Shown: in pieces, positions 53,126-63,800 of the stretch
Numbering within the stretch: the stretch's first letter is position 1
Layout: each line of letters begins with the position of its first letter
Assembly (NCBI RefSeq): GCF_000023465.1
Contig: NC_014041.1
Span: forward strand, 1,695,001 to 1,759,000
DNA length: 64,000 bases
Direction: 5' to 3'
Source of the DNA: Zunongwangia profunda SM-A87
GTDB taxonomy: Bacteria > Bacteroidota > Bacteroidia > Flavobacteriales > Flavobacteriaceae
Translations under genes and position numbers: made by a program
The notes under the pieces: generated by a model
What the model was told of the DNA's origin: nothing
Databases searched by the model: none
The model's input: the letters and a program-made list of their open reading frames with translations, nothing else

Positions 53126-55090
53126 ATGAAAAATATACTATTTAAAAAATCAATGAAGCGAAAGTTAGTTCTGGTATTGCTACTGCCGATTGTAATGATT
53201 TATAATGCCTGTGATGACTACTTGGATGTAGTACCGGATGGTTTAGCAACAGTTGATAAGATTTTTAATTTAAGACAAGAAGCCGAAAAATACCTATTCA
53301 CCTGTTATTCTTATATGCCAAGACTAGGTAATCTACGCCGAAACGCAGGATTTCTTGCCGGCGATGAAATGTGGGTGCCAGACAATCGTGAAAACGGGGA
53401 TTATTTCGCGTTAGAAATTGCTTTAGGAAGGCAGCGTGTTGCTAATCCTTATTATGATGTATGGCAGGGAGAGTATCAGGGTGGTTTACCTTTTGATGGA
53501 TCCGAAATTTGGGATGGTATAAGACACTGTAATATTTTTATACAGAACATGTCTGATCCTAGTAATGTTCCTGACATTACACCAACTGAGCGTGAGCGAT
53601 GGATTGCAGAAGTTAAGTTTTTAAAAGCTTATTATCATTTTTATCTAATGCGTCATTATGGAGCTATTCCTATTATAAAAGAAAATGTTTCTGTAGATGC
53701 ACCTACACCTTCTTTTGATGTGTCTCGTGATCCTTACGATGAAGGTATCACCTATATCATAGGACTTCTGGATGAGGCTGCAGCGGTATTGCCTCCAGTA
53801 ATAGCAGATATAAACACAGAGTATGGGCGAATCACATCTGTGATTGCTAAATCTTTAAAAGCGAGAATTTTGGTAACTGCCGCTAGCCCTTTATATAACG
53901 GTAATCCAGACCTTTCAGTAATGATAAATAAGGATGGCACTCCTTTATACAACACTGCTTTTGAGGCAAGTAAATGGGAAATTGCCGCAGATGCAGCAAA
54001 AGAAGCTATAGATGCTGCTGAAGCAGCTGGACTTCGTTTGTATAAGTTTAATAAAGCAAGTACCGGTTTTAATCTTACAGATACCACCGTGACTAAGTTG
54101 AGTATTCGCAATGCAATTACAGACCCTGAAAGTTTTGAAGTTATATGGCCAAATACTCAAAGTTTGACCGATGGTGCAGACGGCCTTCAGGCCAGTGCTA
54201 TGGCTCCCCTTGAAGTAGGTCATAATACCAGAGTGGCTCGAAAAGTTATTTCACCCACAATCACGATGGCAAAATTGTTTTATACTGATAATGGGGTACC
54301 TATTACCGAAGATAAAGCATATGATTTTAACGATATACTTGAATTAAGAGAAGCTCAACCTGATGAACGCTATAATATTGAAGAAGGATATCGTACCTCA
54401 AGATTAAATTTTGATCGTGAACCTAGGTTTTATGCCGACTTAGGTTTTGATGGAAGTATGTGGTATAAGCGTGACGCGCTAGGAGATGAGACCAAGTGGC
54501 ATATAGAAGGTAAGTTTGGGCAATACTCAGGAAGCGATCATCCGTTCTTTTTTAATGAGACAGGATATTATTGTAAAAAACTAGTAAACTGGAGAATGAC
54601 CTTTAGTAATGACGGCGGAACTTTTGAAAACTATGCATGGCCAGAAATGCGCCTTGCAGATTTGTATCTGCTTTATGCTGAGGCTCTCAATGAAATACAA
54701 GGTCCTACAGCCGAGGTTTACTCCTATTTAGATCAAATAAGAGAACGAGCAGGTTTAGATGGTGTCGTAGAATCCTGGGCAGCACATTCTAACAATCCAA
54801 GTAAGCCATTATCTAAGGAAGGTCTAAGAAGTATTATACAACAGGAACGTATGATAGAACTTGCCTTTGAAGGACAGCGATACTGGGATCTTTTGCGCTG
54901 GAAACGTGCTGTACAGGAATTTAATGACAACGTTCAGGGGTGGAATATTAAAGGTGATGATGAAGCTTCCTACTATCAGATACGCACTATCCATATTCAA
55001 AATTTTATTTCACCTCGTGATTATTTCTGGCCATTAAGTGAAACTTCTTTAATACGTAACACAAACTTGGTTCAAAACCCAGGTTGGTAA
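53126..55090 (+). CDS. SusD/RagB-like surface glycan-binding lipoprotein
   Basis: 654 residues. Lipobox YNAC (Cys about residue 29), then DDYLDVVPDGLATVDKIF, the SusD start pattern, the mid-protein TPR-like WIAEVKFLKAYYHFYLMRHYG, and the C-terminal LADLYLLYAEALNEIQG...ERMIELAFEGQRYWDLLRWKRA region, given here in parts: ADLYLLYAEALNE and IELAFEGQRYWDLLRW. At 654 residues it is longer than many SusD proteins. It pairs with the SusC 11 bp upstream. Confidence 0.93.
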   Translation: MKNILFKKSMKRKLVLVLLLPIVMIYNACDDYLDVVPDGLATVDKIFNLRQEAEKYLFTCYSYMPRLGNLRRNAGFLAGDEMWVPDNRENGDYFALEIALGRQRVANPYYDVWQGEYQGGLPFDGSEIWDGIRHCNIFIQNMSDPSNVPDITPTERERWIAEVKFLKAYYHFYLMRHYGAIPIIKENVSVDAPTPSFDVSRDPYDEGITYIIGLLDEAAAVLPPVIADINTEYGRITSVIAKSLKARILVTAASPLYNGNPDLSVMINKDGTPLYNTAFEASKWEIAADAAKEAIDAAEAAGLRLYKFNKASTGFNLTDTTVTKLSIRNAITDPESFEVIWPNTQSLTDGADGLQASAMAPLEVGHNTRVARKVISPTITMAKLFYTDNGVPITEDKAYDFNDILELREAQPDERYNIEEGYRTSRLNFDREPRFYADLGFDGSMWYKRDALGDETKWHIEGKFGQYSGSDHPFFFNETGYYCKKLVNWRMTFSNDGGTFENYAWPEMRLADLYLLYAEALNEIQGPTAEVYSYLDQIRERAGLDGVVESWAAHSNNPSKPLSKEGLRSIIQQERMIELAFEGQRYWDLLRWKRAVQEFNDNVQGWNIKGDDEASYYQIRTIHIQNFISPRDYFWPLSETSLIRNTNLVQNPGW

Positions 55091-55105
55091 TAAAAAATTA
55101 TAATT

Positions 55106-56323
55106 ATGAGAACAAAAATCATGAAATTATTCATTTTGTTAGGGCTCTTGTTTGTCGTTATCGCCTGCTCAGAAGAAATAGAACAAATGCCATTAGAGTC
55201 AAACAATATAGCACCAGAACCAGTAAGTGACTTGAATGTTGAAAATCTTCCAGGTAAGGTGAAATTAACTTTTACGTTACCTAAGGATCAGGATTTATTG
55301 TATGTAAAGGCTAATTATATACTTCCCACTGGAAGAGAAATGGAGGTAAAATCATCATTATATTCCAATTCGATGACATTACAGGGGTTTACGGGTAATG
55401 ATGATGTAGTTGTTGATGTCGTGGCTGTAAATCGCAGCGAAGTGGAGTCTGAGCCTGTATCAATCAATGTTAATCCATTGCCTTCTCCTATTTTTGATGT
55501 TTACAAAAGCCTTAATGTGGGCAGTGCATTTGGTGGCATTTTTGTCAATGCTTCCAATCCTCAGCGAGAGGATCTAGCTATTTTGATTCTTACAAAAAAT
55601 GATGAAGGCGATTATGTAGCAGACCCCAACAGTGTTTATACGTCTACAGATAACATACGTCGTACAGTTAGAGGGTACGACACTATATCAAAAGAGTTTG
55701 CCTTTACCATCCGAGACAGGTGGCTAAATTATACAGACACTTTGGTGACTTCTATAACACCACTTTTTGAACAGGCAATACCAAAGTCAAGCTATGGGGA
55801 TTTGCGCTTACCTAATGATGCTCCAGGGCACAACTCTACTCCTAAATCCGGTATGTGGGATAATGATATTATCAATTGGCCTAGATGCTATCTTACTCAA
55901 GGTAATTTTATAGCAGATACCCACATTACGAGTTTTGATATAGGAGTGCTTACGAAACTTAGTCGCATAGTAATATGGGATTATCCTGAGTATTTCAATA
56001 GCGGTAATGGTACTGGTAGAGCTTATTATTATAATGTTTGCATGAAAGAATTTAAAATCTATGGTTCTGCAGAATTGGAAACTACGGGGGACTTAGATAA
56101 GTGGACTCTTCTGGGTACATACAAGCAAATTAAACCGTCTGGACTGCCTTATGGTCAAAGTACTGGTGAAGATTTCGAAACAGCAAATGCCGGTTTTAGT
56201 TGGGATATTGATGCCAGTGCCGAACCGGTACGCTATATACGCATAGAGATGATAGATAACTGGGCAGGCACTTATGCAATGGGTATTTCTGAGCTCCAGG
56301 TTTATGGCAATACAGAATTTTAA
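55106..56323 (+). CDS. DUF4959/DUF5126/DUF5000-type lipoprotein
   Basis: 405 residues, lipobox VIACSEE. Order of domains by pattern: DUF4959-type start (EPVSDLNVENLPGKVKLTF), a DUF5126-like middle (YKSLNVGSAFGGIFVNASNP) and a C-terminal DUF5000/F5-8 type C-like jelly roll (KSGMWDNDIINWPRCYLTQ; YIRIEMIDNWAGTYAMGISE). These are accessory surface-binding proteins of SusC/D loci. Position 3 of the operon. Confidence 0.8.
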   Translation: MRTKIMKLFILLGLLFVVIACSEEIEQMPLESNNIAPEPVSDLNVENLPGKVKLTFTLPKDQDLLYVKANYILPTGREMEVKSSLYSNSMTLQGFTGNDDVVVDVVAVNRSEVESEPVSINVNPLPSPIFDVYKSLNVGSAFGGIFVNASNPQREDLAILILTKNDEGDYVADPNSVYTSTDNIRRTVRGYDTISKEFAFTIRDRWLNYTDTLVTSITPLFEQAIPKSSYGDLRLPNDAPGHNSTPKSGMWDNDIINWPRCYLTQGNFIADTHITSFDIGVLTKLSRIVIWDYPEYFNSGNGTGRAYYYNVCMKEFKIYGSAELETTGDLDKWTLLGTYKQIKPSGLPYGQSTGEDFETANAGFSWDIDASAEPVRYIRIEMIDNWAGTYAMGISELQVYGNTEF

Positions 56324-56340
56324 TCTCAAATAAATAGAAG

Positions 56341-57552
56341 ATGAAAAATTTACATTTTTATATATATACAGCTATATTCAGCTGTGTTATGATCCTTTGG
56401 TCTTGTTCAGACCAAGAATATGATGATTACAAGAAATTTGCCGAGGGTGGTGAAATAAATTATACTGAAAAAGTGGATTCATTGAAAGCCTTTTCTGGAA
56501 AAAATAGAGTAATGCTTCAAGGAATTATAGATGCAGATCCTAAAATAACAGAATTCCGTGTGTTTTGGAACGATGGGAGAGATTCTGTATCTGTGCCGGT
56601 TAATCGTAGTGGAGGGGTAGATACACTCAGCGTAACCATAAATGATATTCCCGAGAATATTTACAATTTTCAAGTACGCACTTATGATGCTGAGGGTAAT
56701 AAATCTTTGGTTTCAAATGTGACTGGAGCAGTCTATGGAGAGCGTTATCAGAATACATTGTATAACAGACCGGTACTGGCAAACGACTTGGTTGGTGGCT
56801 TATTATCTATTTCCTATGCAAGTATGGACCTTACAACTGGTGTAATTGGAACCGAAATTCTTATGGATGGGCAATCCGACCCAATATTTATTCCCATAGA
56901 CTCAGATAAATATGATATTTCAAATTATGAAGTAGGTGATAGCTACAAATACCGAACTCTCTTTTTACCTGAAGAAACCGCAATAGATACTTTTGTTACG
57001 GATTATGTTTCTTATACCCCAGTGGCTAAGCCCATTTTGGAAAATGCAGCCATCCCATTTAAAGCGTCTTCGAAGTCTGGAAGATGGGGGATTTTAGAAA
57101 ACTGGACTACCACTGAACCTGTGTTGGTTCACGGTGGCTATGGTGGCTGGGATGAATGGAATGGTAATATTTTTAATATAGAGTCTGGTTGGGGGGCTTC
57201 TGCTATTAATAATGGAAAAATATATCAAACAGTTCCAGGTGTACAGGAGGCCTCCTATGTATTAAATGTCTTAATACGCAATACAAATCATCAGCTATCA
57301 GATCCAGGTGGTTCTTACTTTGTAGTAGCTAAAGGTAGCACACTTCCAGATGTGTCAGACGTTGAAACCGCAGAGGAAGTTTTAGCCTATAAAAGGATTA
57401 ATGTTGATTTAGGCAGTGAGTATACCTATAGATTAGAATTTACGATTGATGAGGGAGCAACAGATATTACTGTAGGCCAGATTACCACTCAGGCAGATGG
57501 TGATCCGGGACGTTTTTGTAATGTTAGATCCTGGGATATCGTCGTAAAATAA
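56341..57552 (+). CDS. DUF4998/DUF5013-type lipoprotein
   Basis: 403 residues, lipobox LWSCSDQ. N-terminal DUF4998-type region (DDYKKFAEGGEINYTEKVDS; AFSGKNRVMLQG; DPKITEFRVFWNDG) and a C-terminal DUF5013-like jelly roll (RWGILENWTTTEPVLVHGG; RFCNVRSWDIVVK). Probably a second surface glycan-binding protein. No enzyme gene follows; the next gene is on the other strand. Confidence 0.8.
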   Translation: MKNLHFYIYTAIFSCVMILWSCSDQEYDDYKKFAEGGEINYTEKVDSLKAFSGKNRVMLQGIIDADPKITEFRVFWNDGRDSVSVPVNRSGGVDTLSVTINDIPENIYNFQVRTYDAEGNKSLVSNVTGAVYGERYQNTLYNRPVLANDLVGGLLSISYASMDLTTGVIGTEILMDGQSDPIFIPIDSDKYDISNYEVGDSYKYRTLFLPEETAIDTFVTDYVSYTPVAKPILENAAIPFKASSKSGRWGILENWTTTEPVLVHGGYGGWDEWNGNIFNIESGWGASAINNGKIYQTVPGVQEASYVLNVLIRNTNHQLSDPGGSYFVVAKGSTLPDVSDVETAEEVLAYKRINVDLGSEYTYRLEFTIDEGATDITVGQITTQADGDPGRFCNVRSWDIVVK

Positions 57553-57575
57553 TCTCTCACAAATTTTATAAATAT

Positions 57576-57609
57576 CTGAGGGTGAAAGTTCTTTCTCTTT
57601 TACCCTCAG
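57576..57609. terminator. Hairpin between convergent genes
   Basis: CTGAGGGT/ACCCTCAG perfect 8-bp stem, 24 bp after the lipoprotein gene stop (57552), facing the DUF218 gene (ends 57784). T-rich loop, weak flanking tracts. Likely terminates the SusC/D locus. Confidence 0.55.
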
Positions 57610-57783
57610 TCTATAAAAGCACTCTTCTATTTTTTTTCATTAAATTATAGTAAATCACATGCTTATTACTTGCTGTAGAACTTTATTGAGTATGGAGTGA
57701 ATATTTCAGTTGCATATTGTTTTACAGGATAAGCTATTTAAAGATCCCGGACTGTCCCCCTAATTAGTTTATAAACTTTTTAT

Positions 57784-59019
57784 TTAAGGATCTAAAGGTT
57801 CTGTAGGGTTTTGTTGTAATGAATTTTTAAGCGGTTGAAATTCAATAGTAGTGTCATTAATTCTACTCATAATTAGAGCTGGTAAATACCCTAGCTCTTC
57901 TATACATCGATTCTTGAAGTTGTTGCTACTTACGTATTGACTATGACTGTTATTTGTAACGACCAGATGCGCTTTATCCAAAGGGACATCATATTTTGAG
58001 TATAATCTACTGGCATTCCTTAGGTTTGTTGTAGTATGCCTGGCATGGGGTTCTATAATAATTCTGTTTTCAGGAATCTGATATTCTTTCATTAGTTCTT
58101 TCTTCATTTCTATGGCTTCACAATATTTTGCCCTAAAAGGATGGGCATGTCCTCCAGAGACCACAATCAGTGGTGCCTTGACCTCAAGGTACGCTTTTAC
58201 ACCAAGCTTTATATTCAATTTTCCTAGAGCAGACAAACGATCTGTATAATTTTCAGGACCATTACCTAAAATTAAAATGGAAGCATATTTGAAATGAGCA
58301 AAATCAATATTCTTTATATGTTCCACTGTTTTTCTGTTTTCCAATTCTTCAAGAGGTTCATATCTGGCAGCTTCATCGCGATGATTCAGATAAAGTAAGG
58401 ATAATGCAAAATTTAGGGAAGGATTAAACCAAAGATCTTTTTCTTTTACTTCCAGAGCCATATGATCACTCCACATCGCTATTGCCCCTTTATAATAATC
58501 AGATTTTACATTATAGGAAACCGAATCTATAGCGGCATATTGTGGATGTTCGCCCATTCCGTAGACTTTTAGAATATGGTTAATCCCTTCAGCATTAAGG
58601 CTCCATATATTTTCAATCAATTCTTTTGCTTTTAGTTTATCATATAAAATATAGGCGCCTGAATTTCGAATATCATTTTCTATAAAATTTTTAAATTTGG
58701 GAGATTCCTTATAGATACGATTTAAATGATCGCTTATTTTTTTAGAATCTTCCTCGCTTATTAAATAAGGATAGATAAGACTGTGCAGATCATTTTCTTT
58801 CTTTTCTAGAGTTTGGGCTATCTGCTTTTTTTGTTCCGATAACAATTTTGAAAGCGATCTATCCTTATTCAATACTTCTTTTACCTCTCTATTATTTTCA
58901 ATAGCGTGTAAAAAGTAAAAGTTTTTTTTAGATAAAGTATGGTAAACCTCAGGATTTTCCTGAGCAAAACTACCCGTATAATTAAGTAATAAAGCTATAA
59001 TTAAAATGTATTTCGTCAT
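57784..59019 (-). CDS. Secreted YdcF/SanA-like (DUF218) protein
   Basis: 411 residues with signal peptide (ILIIALLLNYTGSFAQ). The N-terminal 220 residues are a helical extension; the DUF218 domain follows: ASILILGNGPENY, PLIVVSGGHAHPFRAKYCEA, PENRIIIEPHARHTTTNLRN, VVTNNSHSQYVSSN. The family acts at the envelope (ElyC, SanA) but its chemistry is not settled. Single gene, no obvious operon partner. Confidence 0.82.
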   Translation of the reverse strand: MTKYILIIALLLNYTGSFAQENPEVYHTLSKKNFYFLHAIENNREVKEVLNKDRSLSKLLSEQKKQIAQTLEKKENDLHSLIYPYLISEEDSKKISDHLNRIYKESPKFKNFIENDIRNSGAYILYDKLKAKELIENIWSLNAEGINHILKVYGMGEHPQYAAIDSVSYNVKSDYYKGAIAMWSDHMALEVKEKDLWFNPSLNFALSLLYLNHRDEAARYEPLEELENRKTVEHIKNIDFAHFKYASILILGNGPENYTDRLSALGKLNIKLGVKAYLEVKAPLIVVSGGHAHPFRAKYCEAIEMKKELMKEYQIPENRIIIEPHARHTTTNLRNASRLYSKYDVPLDKAHLVVTNNSHSQYVSSNNFKNRCIEELGYLPALIMSRINDTTIEFQPLKNSLQQNPTEPLDP

Positions 59020-59104
59020 ACCAATAAATTTAGGTAAAACATTTACTTTTTGTTAAGCATTTGTCCTACCGTTTCTAATTCTACAATAAGATTCGATGAA
59101 TATA

Positions 59105-59138
59105 AAATAAAAACAGGGGCCTGTTAAAAACCCCTGTT
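59105..59138 (-). terminator. Intrinsic terminator of the downstream SusCD operon
   Basis: AACAGGGG/CCCCTGTT perfect 8-bp stem (59112-59119, 59131-59138). In minus-strand reading the stem is followed by TTTTTATT, a good T tract, 21 bp after the SusD stop. Confidence 0.85.
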
Positions 59139-59158
59139 CAAATCAAAAATAAATCAAA

Positions 59159-60823
59159 CTAATACCCTTTATTCTGGGTAACTAAACCCTCTTCAATACC
59201 ATCGATATACGCTTGTGGTATTGGCATATATTCATTTTTATCTGATGTAAAACTGGCATTGGATAAATGTGTTCTTCGGGTTTTTTCTACCTCAAGGTAA
59301 TCGCTAATTACTTTATCGGCAATGCCCCAGCGAACAAGATTAAAAAATCGATGACCTTCTAAAGCTAGTTCTAATCTGGACTCTGTTCGTACCGCATCTC
59401 TGGCTACACTTTTATCGGTCCATGGTGTCTTATAAAGTTCAATTTCGTAATTCGCAGCATCATTAGAACCGTCTAAGGTTTTTACGTAAGCTGAGTTTTT
59501 AGCTCTTTCCCGTATTTGATTTATCAATTGGCGTGCTTCTTCGAGCTTTCCTAATTCTACCGCGGCTTCAGCTCGCCAAAGAATAACTTCTCCAAACCTA
59601 ATGATGTAATAGTTTAGTGCACTAACATAAGGCCAAACTTCTAAGTGATAAGGAGAGTTGGCAGAAACAATTCTTTTTTTAGGCCCAAATGCTCCATAGG
59701 TGGCCAGATCTCTGGCCCAATCTGCCTGGTAAAGAATATCAAGATCCTTATAAGGTATATCCGGTCTACCAATTGTAATATCTATCCTCGGATCCACAGG
59801 ATCGGTATCGGTTAAATTTTCGTTACTGTTTGCGGGTAAACCCTCAGCAGTAACTTTAAAAGCATTAACCAGGTTTTGTGACGGTCTGTGAAATCCGTAC
59901 TGCGCATAAAACGGTCCTCCCGGAGCTAATAGACGATCACCTATACTTCCGTTATAATTGCTTGGCTGCCCATCATTAATACTCTGTTGAACTGCAAAAA
60001 TTACTTCTTTATTGTTATCATTTTCAGGTAAGAATAATTCCTGAAAATCGTCCATCAGTCCATAATTACTATTCATAACAGCGGTGGTAGCATCGTAAGC
60101 TAATTGCCATTCGCCTTGAAACAAATAGGTTTTTGCTAAATAAGCCTGAGCAGCAATATTGGTAGGCCTTCCTACTTCAGTTTGAGTTTCAGGTAAAACT
60201 TTACCTGCAGCTTCAAAGTCGGCTTCAATTTTATTCCATAATTCTTCAGAAGTAAATTCGGTATTTGATTTTGCATAATCTTTTACTTCTGCTGCCGTCT
60301 CATCAATATAGGGAATATGATTGTAGATTTTTTTCAGTTCAAAATAATAATGTCCTCGCAAGAATCGTAATTCAGCTTCACGTTGAATTCTTAGGTTTTC
60401 ATCAAAATCTTCTGAAGCCGCTAAAAGCCGCATGGCCTCGTTCACTCTTTTTACACCTTCATATAATGCCATCCATTTACGTTCGATATCCAGTGTGGTA
60501 GGATTGGTATTGAAAATTTCCATCTGATGAATATTGTTTTGGTCACCAGTACCTCCACCACCTTTATAAGCATCGTCCGAAATAACATCACCAAAGCTCC
60601 AATTTGAAGCCGGGGAGTTATAAGCATTTGAAGCACCATCAAATTGTCCGTTTAGGACGCTGTAGGCTGAAATGATAGCTCGCTCCACATTGTCGGGATT
60701 GGTCATTTCATCAGGGGCAACTTCCCCATAAGTTACTTCATCCAAATAATCGTCAGAGCAGGATAGGGTGCTTATACTAATAAAGACAAGCACGAGTTTT
60801 AAAATTCTAGAATTAATTTTCAT
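59159..60823 (-). CDS. SusD/RagB-like lipoprotein
   Basis: 554 residues with lipobox TLSC (Cys about 22) and the SusD opening DDYLDEVTYGEVAPDEMTN. Middle FLRGHYYFELKKIYNHIPY; C-terminal LWRAEAAVELGKLEEARQLI and ESRLELALEGHRFFNLVRWG. Pairs with the SusC gene 12 bp upstream. No SusE/F-like gene or enzyme downstream in this window. Confidence 0.93.
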   Translation of the reverse strand: MKINSRILKLVLVFISISTLSCSDDYLDEVTYGEVAPDEMTNPDNVERAIISAYSVLNGQFDGASNAYNSPASNWSFGDVISDDAYKGGGGTGDQNNIHQMEIFNTNPTTLDIERKWMALYEGVKRVNEAMRLLAASEDFDENLRIQREAELRFLRGHYYFELKKIYNHIPYIDETAAEVKDYAKSNTEFTSEELWNKIEADFEAAGKVLPETQTEVGRPTNIAAQAYLAKTYLFQGEWQLAYDATTAVMNSNYGLMDDFQELFLPENDNNKEVIFAVQQSINDGQPSNYNGSIGDRLLAPGGPFYAQYGFHRPSQNLVNAFKVTAEGLPANSNENLTDTDPVDPRIDITIGRPDIPYKDLDILYQADWARDLATYGAFGPKKRIVSANSPYHLEVWPYVSALNYYIIRFGEVILWRAEAAVELGKLEEARQLINQIRERAKNSAYVKTLDGSNDAANYEIELYKTPWTDKSVARDAVRTESRLELALEGHRFFNLVRWGIADKVISDYLEVEKTRRTHLSNASFTSDKNEYMPIPQAYIDGIEEGLVTQNKGY

Positions 60824-60835
60824 TTTTTGTGCTTT

Positions 60836-63800
60836 TTAAAAGTTTAGGTTAAATCCGAATACGAATGTTCTTGAGGGTGGATAGATTCCGCGGTCTACCC
60901 CAATATCCAGGTTACGGCTGCTACTCGAGTAATTTTGAAGTCCGATTTCCGGGGTCATTCCACTATAGTCGGTGATTGTAAAAACATTACTTGCCTGTAC
61001 GTACAATCTTAAATTCGCAACGCTTAACACATATTCAGGTAGGGTAAAGCCTAATTGTAGATTGTTTAGTTTTAAATAAGAACCATTTTCTACATAATAG
61101 GAAGATGGCCGTATATTGTTGTTAGCATCATCTAAGCTTAATCTTGCAATGTCTGAATTTGGATTTTCTGGTGTCCAGGCTCCTAGCAAAGAAGAATCTT
61201 TGTTGTAGGCTGACTGGTTAAAGAATTGTGTTTTATACTTGGTAAGATTATAGATATCATTACCAAAGCTACCATTAAAGAACATCCCCAGATCGAAGTT
61301 TTTGTAATTTAGTTTTACATTTAAACCTAAAACAAGATCGGGATGAGGTGATCCTACATAGGTACGATCTTCATCGTTAATCACACCATCGTTGTTGATG
61401 TCCCTAAATCGAATATCACCCGGTTGAGCATTTGGTTGGAGACCATAAGCATCTACTTCCTGCTGACTTCTAAATAAACCATCGGCTTTGTAGCCAAAGA
61501 AAGAAGCTATAGGTTCACCAACGGTACTTCTGGAGACTTCCTGATCAAAATTTACATTGTGTAGAGATGAGCTTGGAATTCCTAAATAAGCAACACTATG
61601 TAATTCGGTTAATTCGTTTTTATATCCAGAAAGGTTTAAACCAAAATTATAGCTAAAATCTCCCTTTCGATCACTATATTCAATATTAAGTTCGTAACCT
61701 TTGTTTTCCATTTTGCCATCATTGATCCACTGGCCATCATTGGTCCCTCCATAGGTAAGCGGTACCGCGTTGTACACAAGAATATCTTCGGTCACTTTGG
61801 TATAAACTTCAGCAGTGACATTCAGTTTATTATTAAAGAAGCCAAGATCAACACCTACTGAAGTTTGTGTAGTGGTTTCCCATTGTAAGTTAGGGTTAGG
61901 TACCCGTGTTTGTGTTAAACCGGTAGAAACTGAATTTTGTCCGCCTCCAATCGCGTAGTCACTATAATTAGTGTTATTGCTATAACTATCTACTGTAGAG
62001 TAAGATGGTACTTGCTGGTTCCCTGTTTGTCCCCAGCTGGCCCTAAGCATCATACTTGTTAAACCATTACCAAGATCAAAAAAGTCTTCTTTATCTAAGC
62101 GCCATCCGGCAGAAAATGCCGGAAACGTTCCCCAATTATTATTGGCTAGCCTTGAAGTCCCATCACGTCTTACTGTAGCGGTTAGTAAATATTTTTCATC
62201 GAAATTATACTTAACACGGCCAAAATAAGAGTTTAATTTCCATTCTCTCGCGTCACCATTATTTAGCTGGTTTTCTGTGCCAAAACTTAAGTATCTAAAA
62301 TTAGGATCTTCATAGAGGAAGTTTTGGCGTGATCCTGCAAAAGCTTCCTGGTAATATTCGATAGCTTCCTGGCCTACTAAAATATCCAGGTTATGATCAT
62401 CAAAAGATCTAGCATAATTTACGGTGTTCGTAAAAGTGAACTGGTAATTATAACTATTCTGTGTACTTAAGTTATTAATGGTATTTTGGGCAATGATTTC
62501 ATTATAAACCGGACTAAAATTCCTGTAGTTGAAATTATTATAATCAAGACCAAAAGAAGATTTAAATTCAAAATCCCCAAAATTAAGACTGGCAAAAGCA
62601 TTACCAAAAGCCCGAACATTTTTTTGATCATTATCTTTACTTCTGTACAGGCTTCCTAGTGGATTGCTAATATCGTTTATAGGATTTCCGGCAAATTTTC
62701 CATTAATATCTTTTACGGGGACGATGGAAGGAAACTGAAAAGCATTATAAACTATACTGCCCAAAGCGCTATTAGTACCCACAGCAACTTCTTTAGTATA
62801 GGAACCAGAGAAATTTTCTCCAATAGTTAGCCAGTCGGTAATATTATAACTGGAATTAAATCTGGCTGAATATCTTGCAAAATCGGTATATTCGATAACT
62901 CCTTCCTGATCGTAATAGCCAAGGGAAAAGGAGTGTTGCCCTTTTTCAGAACCTTTTTGGATCGAAATATTATAGTTTTGAATTAATGCCGGACGCATAA
63001 TCTCGTTTACCCAATCTACATCACTACTGGGTATGGTTTGTTCGTTGTTTAGCCAGGTTGGTATTTCAGGCTGGTTGGGATTATTACCATAAATATCATG
63101 TGCCGGGGTTTGGCCGTCATTTCGATAAGCCTGCCATAATAAATCACCGTATTGTTGCGCATTTAGCATTCTCGGTAAGTTAAATGCCGACTGGATACCG
63201 GCATAACCATCCATACTTACCGAAAAAGAATCTTTATTAAGCCCTTTTTTTGTAGTAATCACAACCACACCGTTTGCTGCACGTGATCCATAAATCGACG
63301 ATGAGGCTGCGTCTTTCAAAACCTGTAAGCTTTCGATGTCTTGGGGGTTGATACTACTTAAGCCATTTGCAGTAGGTACGCCATCAATAATTACCAAAGG
63401 ATCATTGTTGTTTATAGTACTAAAACCCCTAACCCTAAGAGAAGTGCCCCCTCCGGGACGATTATCACTCATCACCTGTACCCCCGGCATTCTGCCCTGT
63501 AACATTTCGGTGACATTTGCTTTTGGTAAAGATTGGATGTCTTCAGGAGCTACTGATGAGATCGAAGCGGTAATGTTTTCTCTTTTCTCTGTACCATAAC
63601 CAACTACCACGATTTCATCTAGCGTATTGGTATCTTCCTGTAGCGTAATATTGAATTCAGACTGATCTGTAATAGGGACATCTGCTCTTTGATAGCCCAC
63701 AAAAGTAATACTTAAGGTTTGCGCATTTGCAGGAATAGTTAAGCTGAAGTTCCCATCAAAATCGGTTGCGGTTCCAATATTGGTACCTTTTACAAAAACA

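Noticed and set aside
53752..54223. Minus-strand ORFs within the SusD gene
   Set aside because: Antisense shadows of a recognisable SusD coding sequence.
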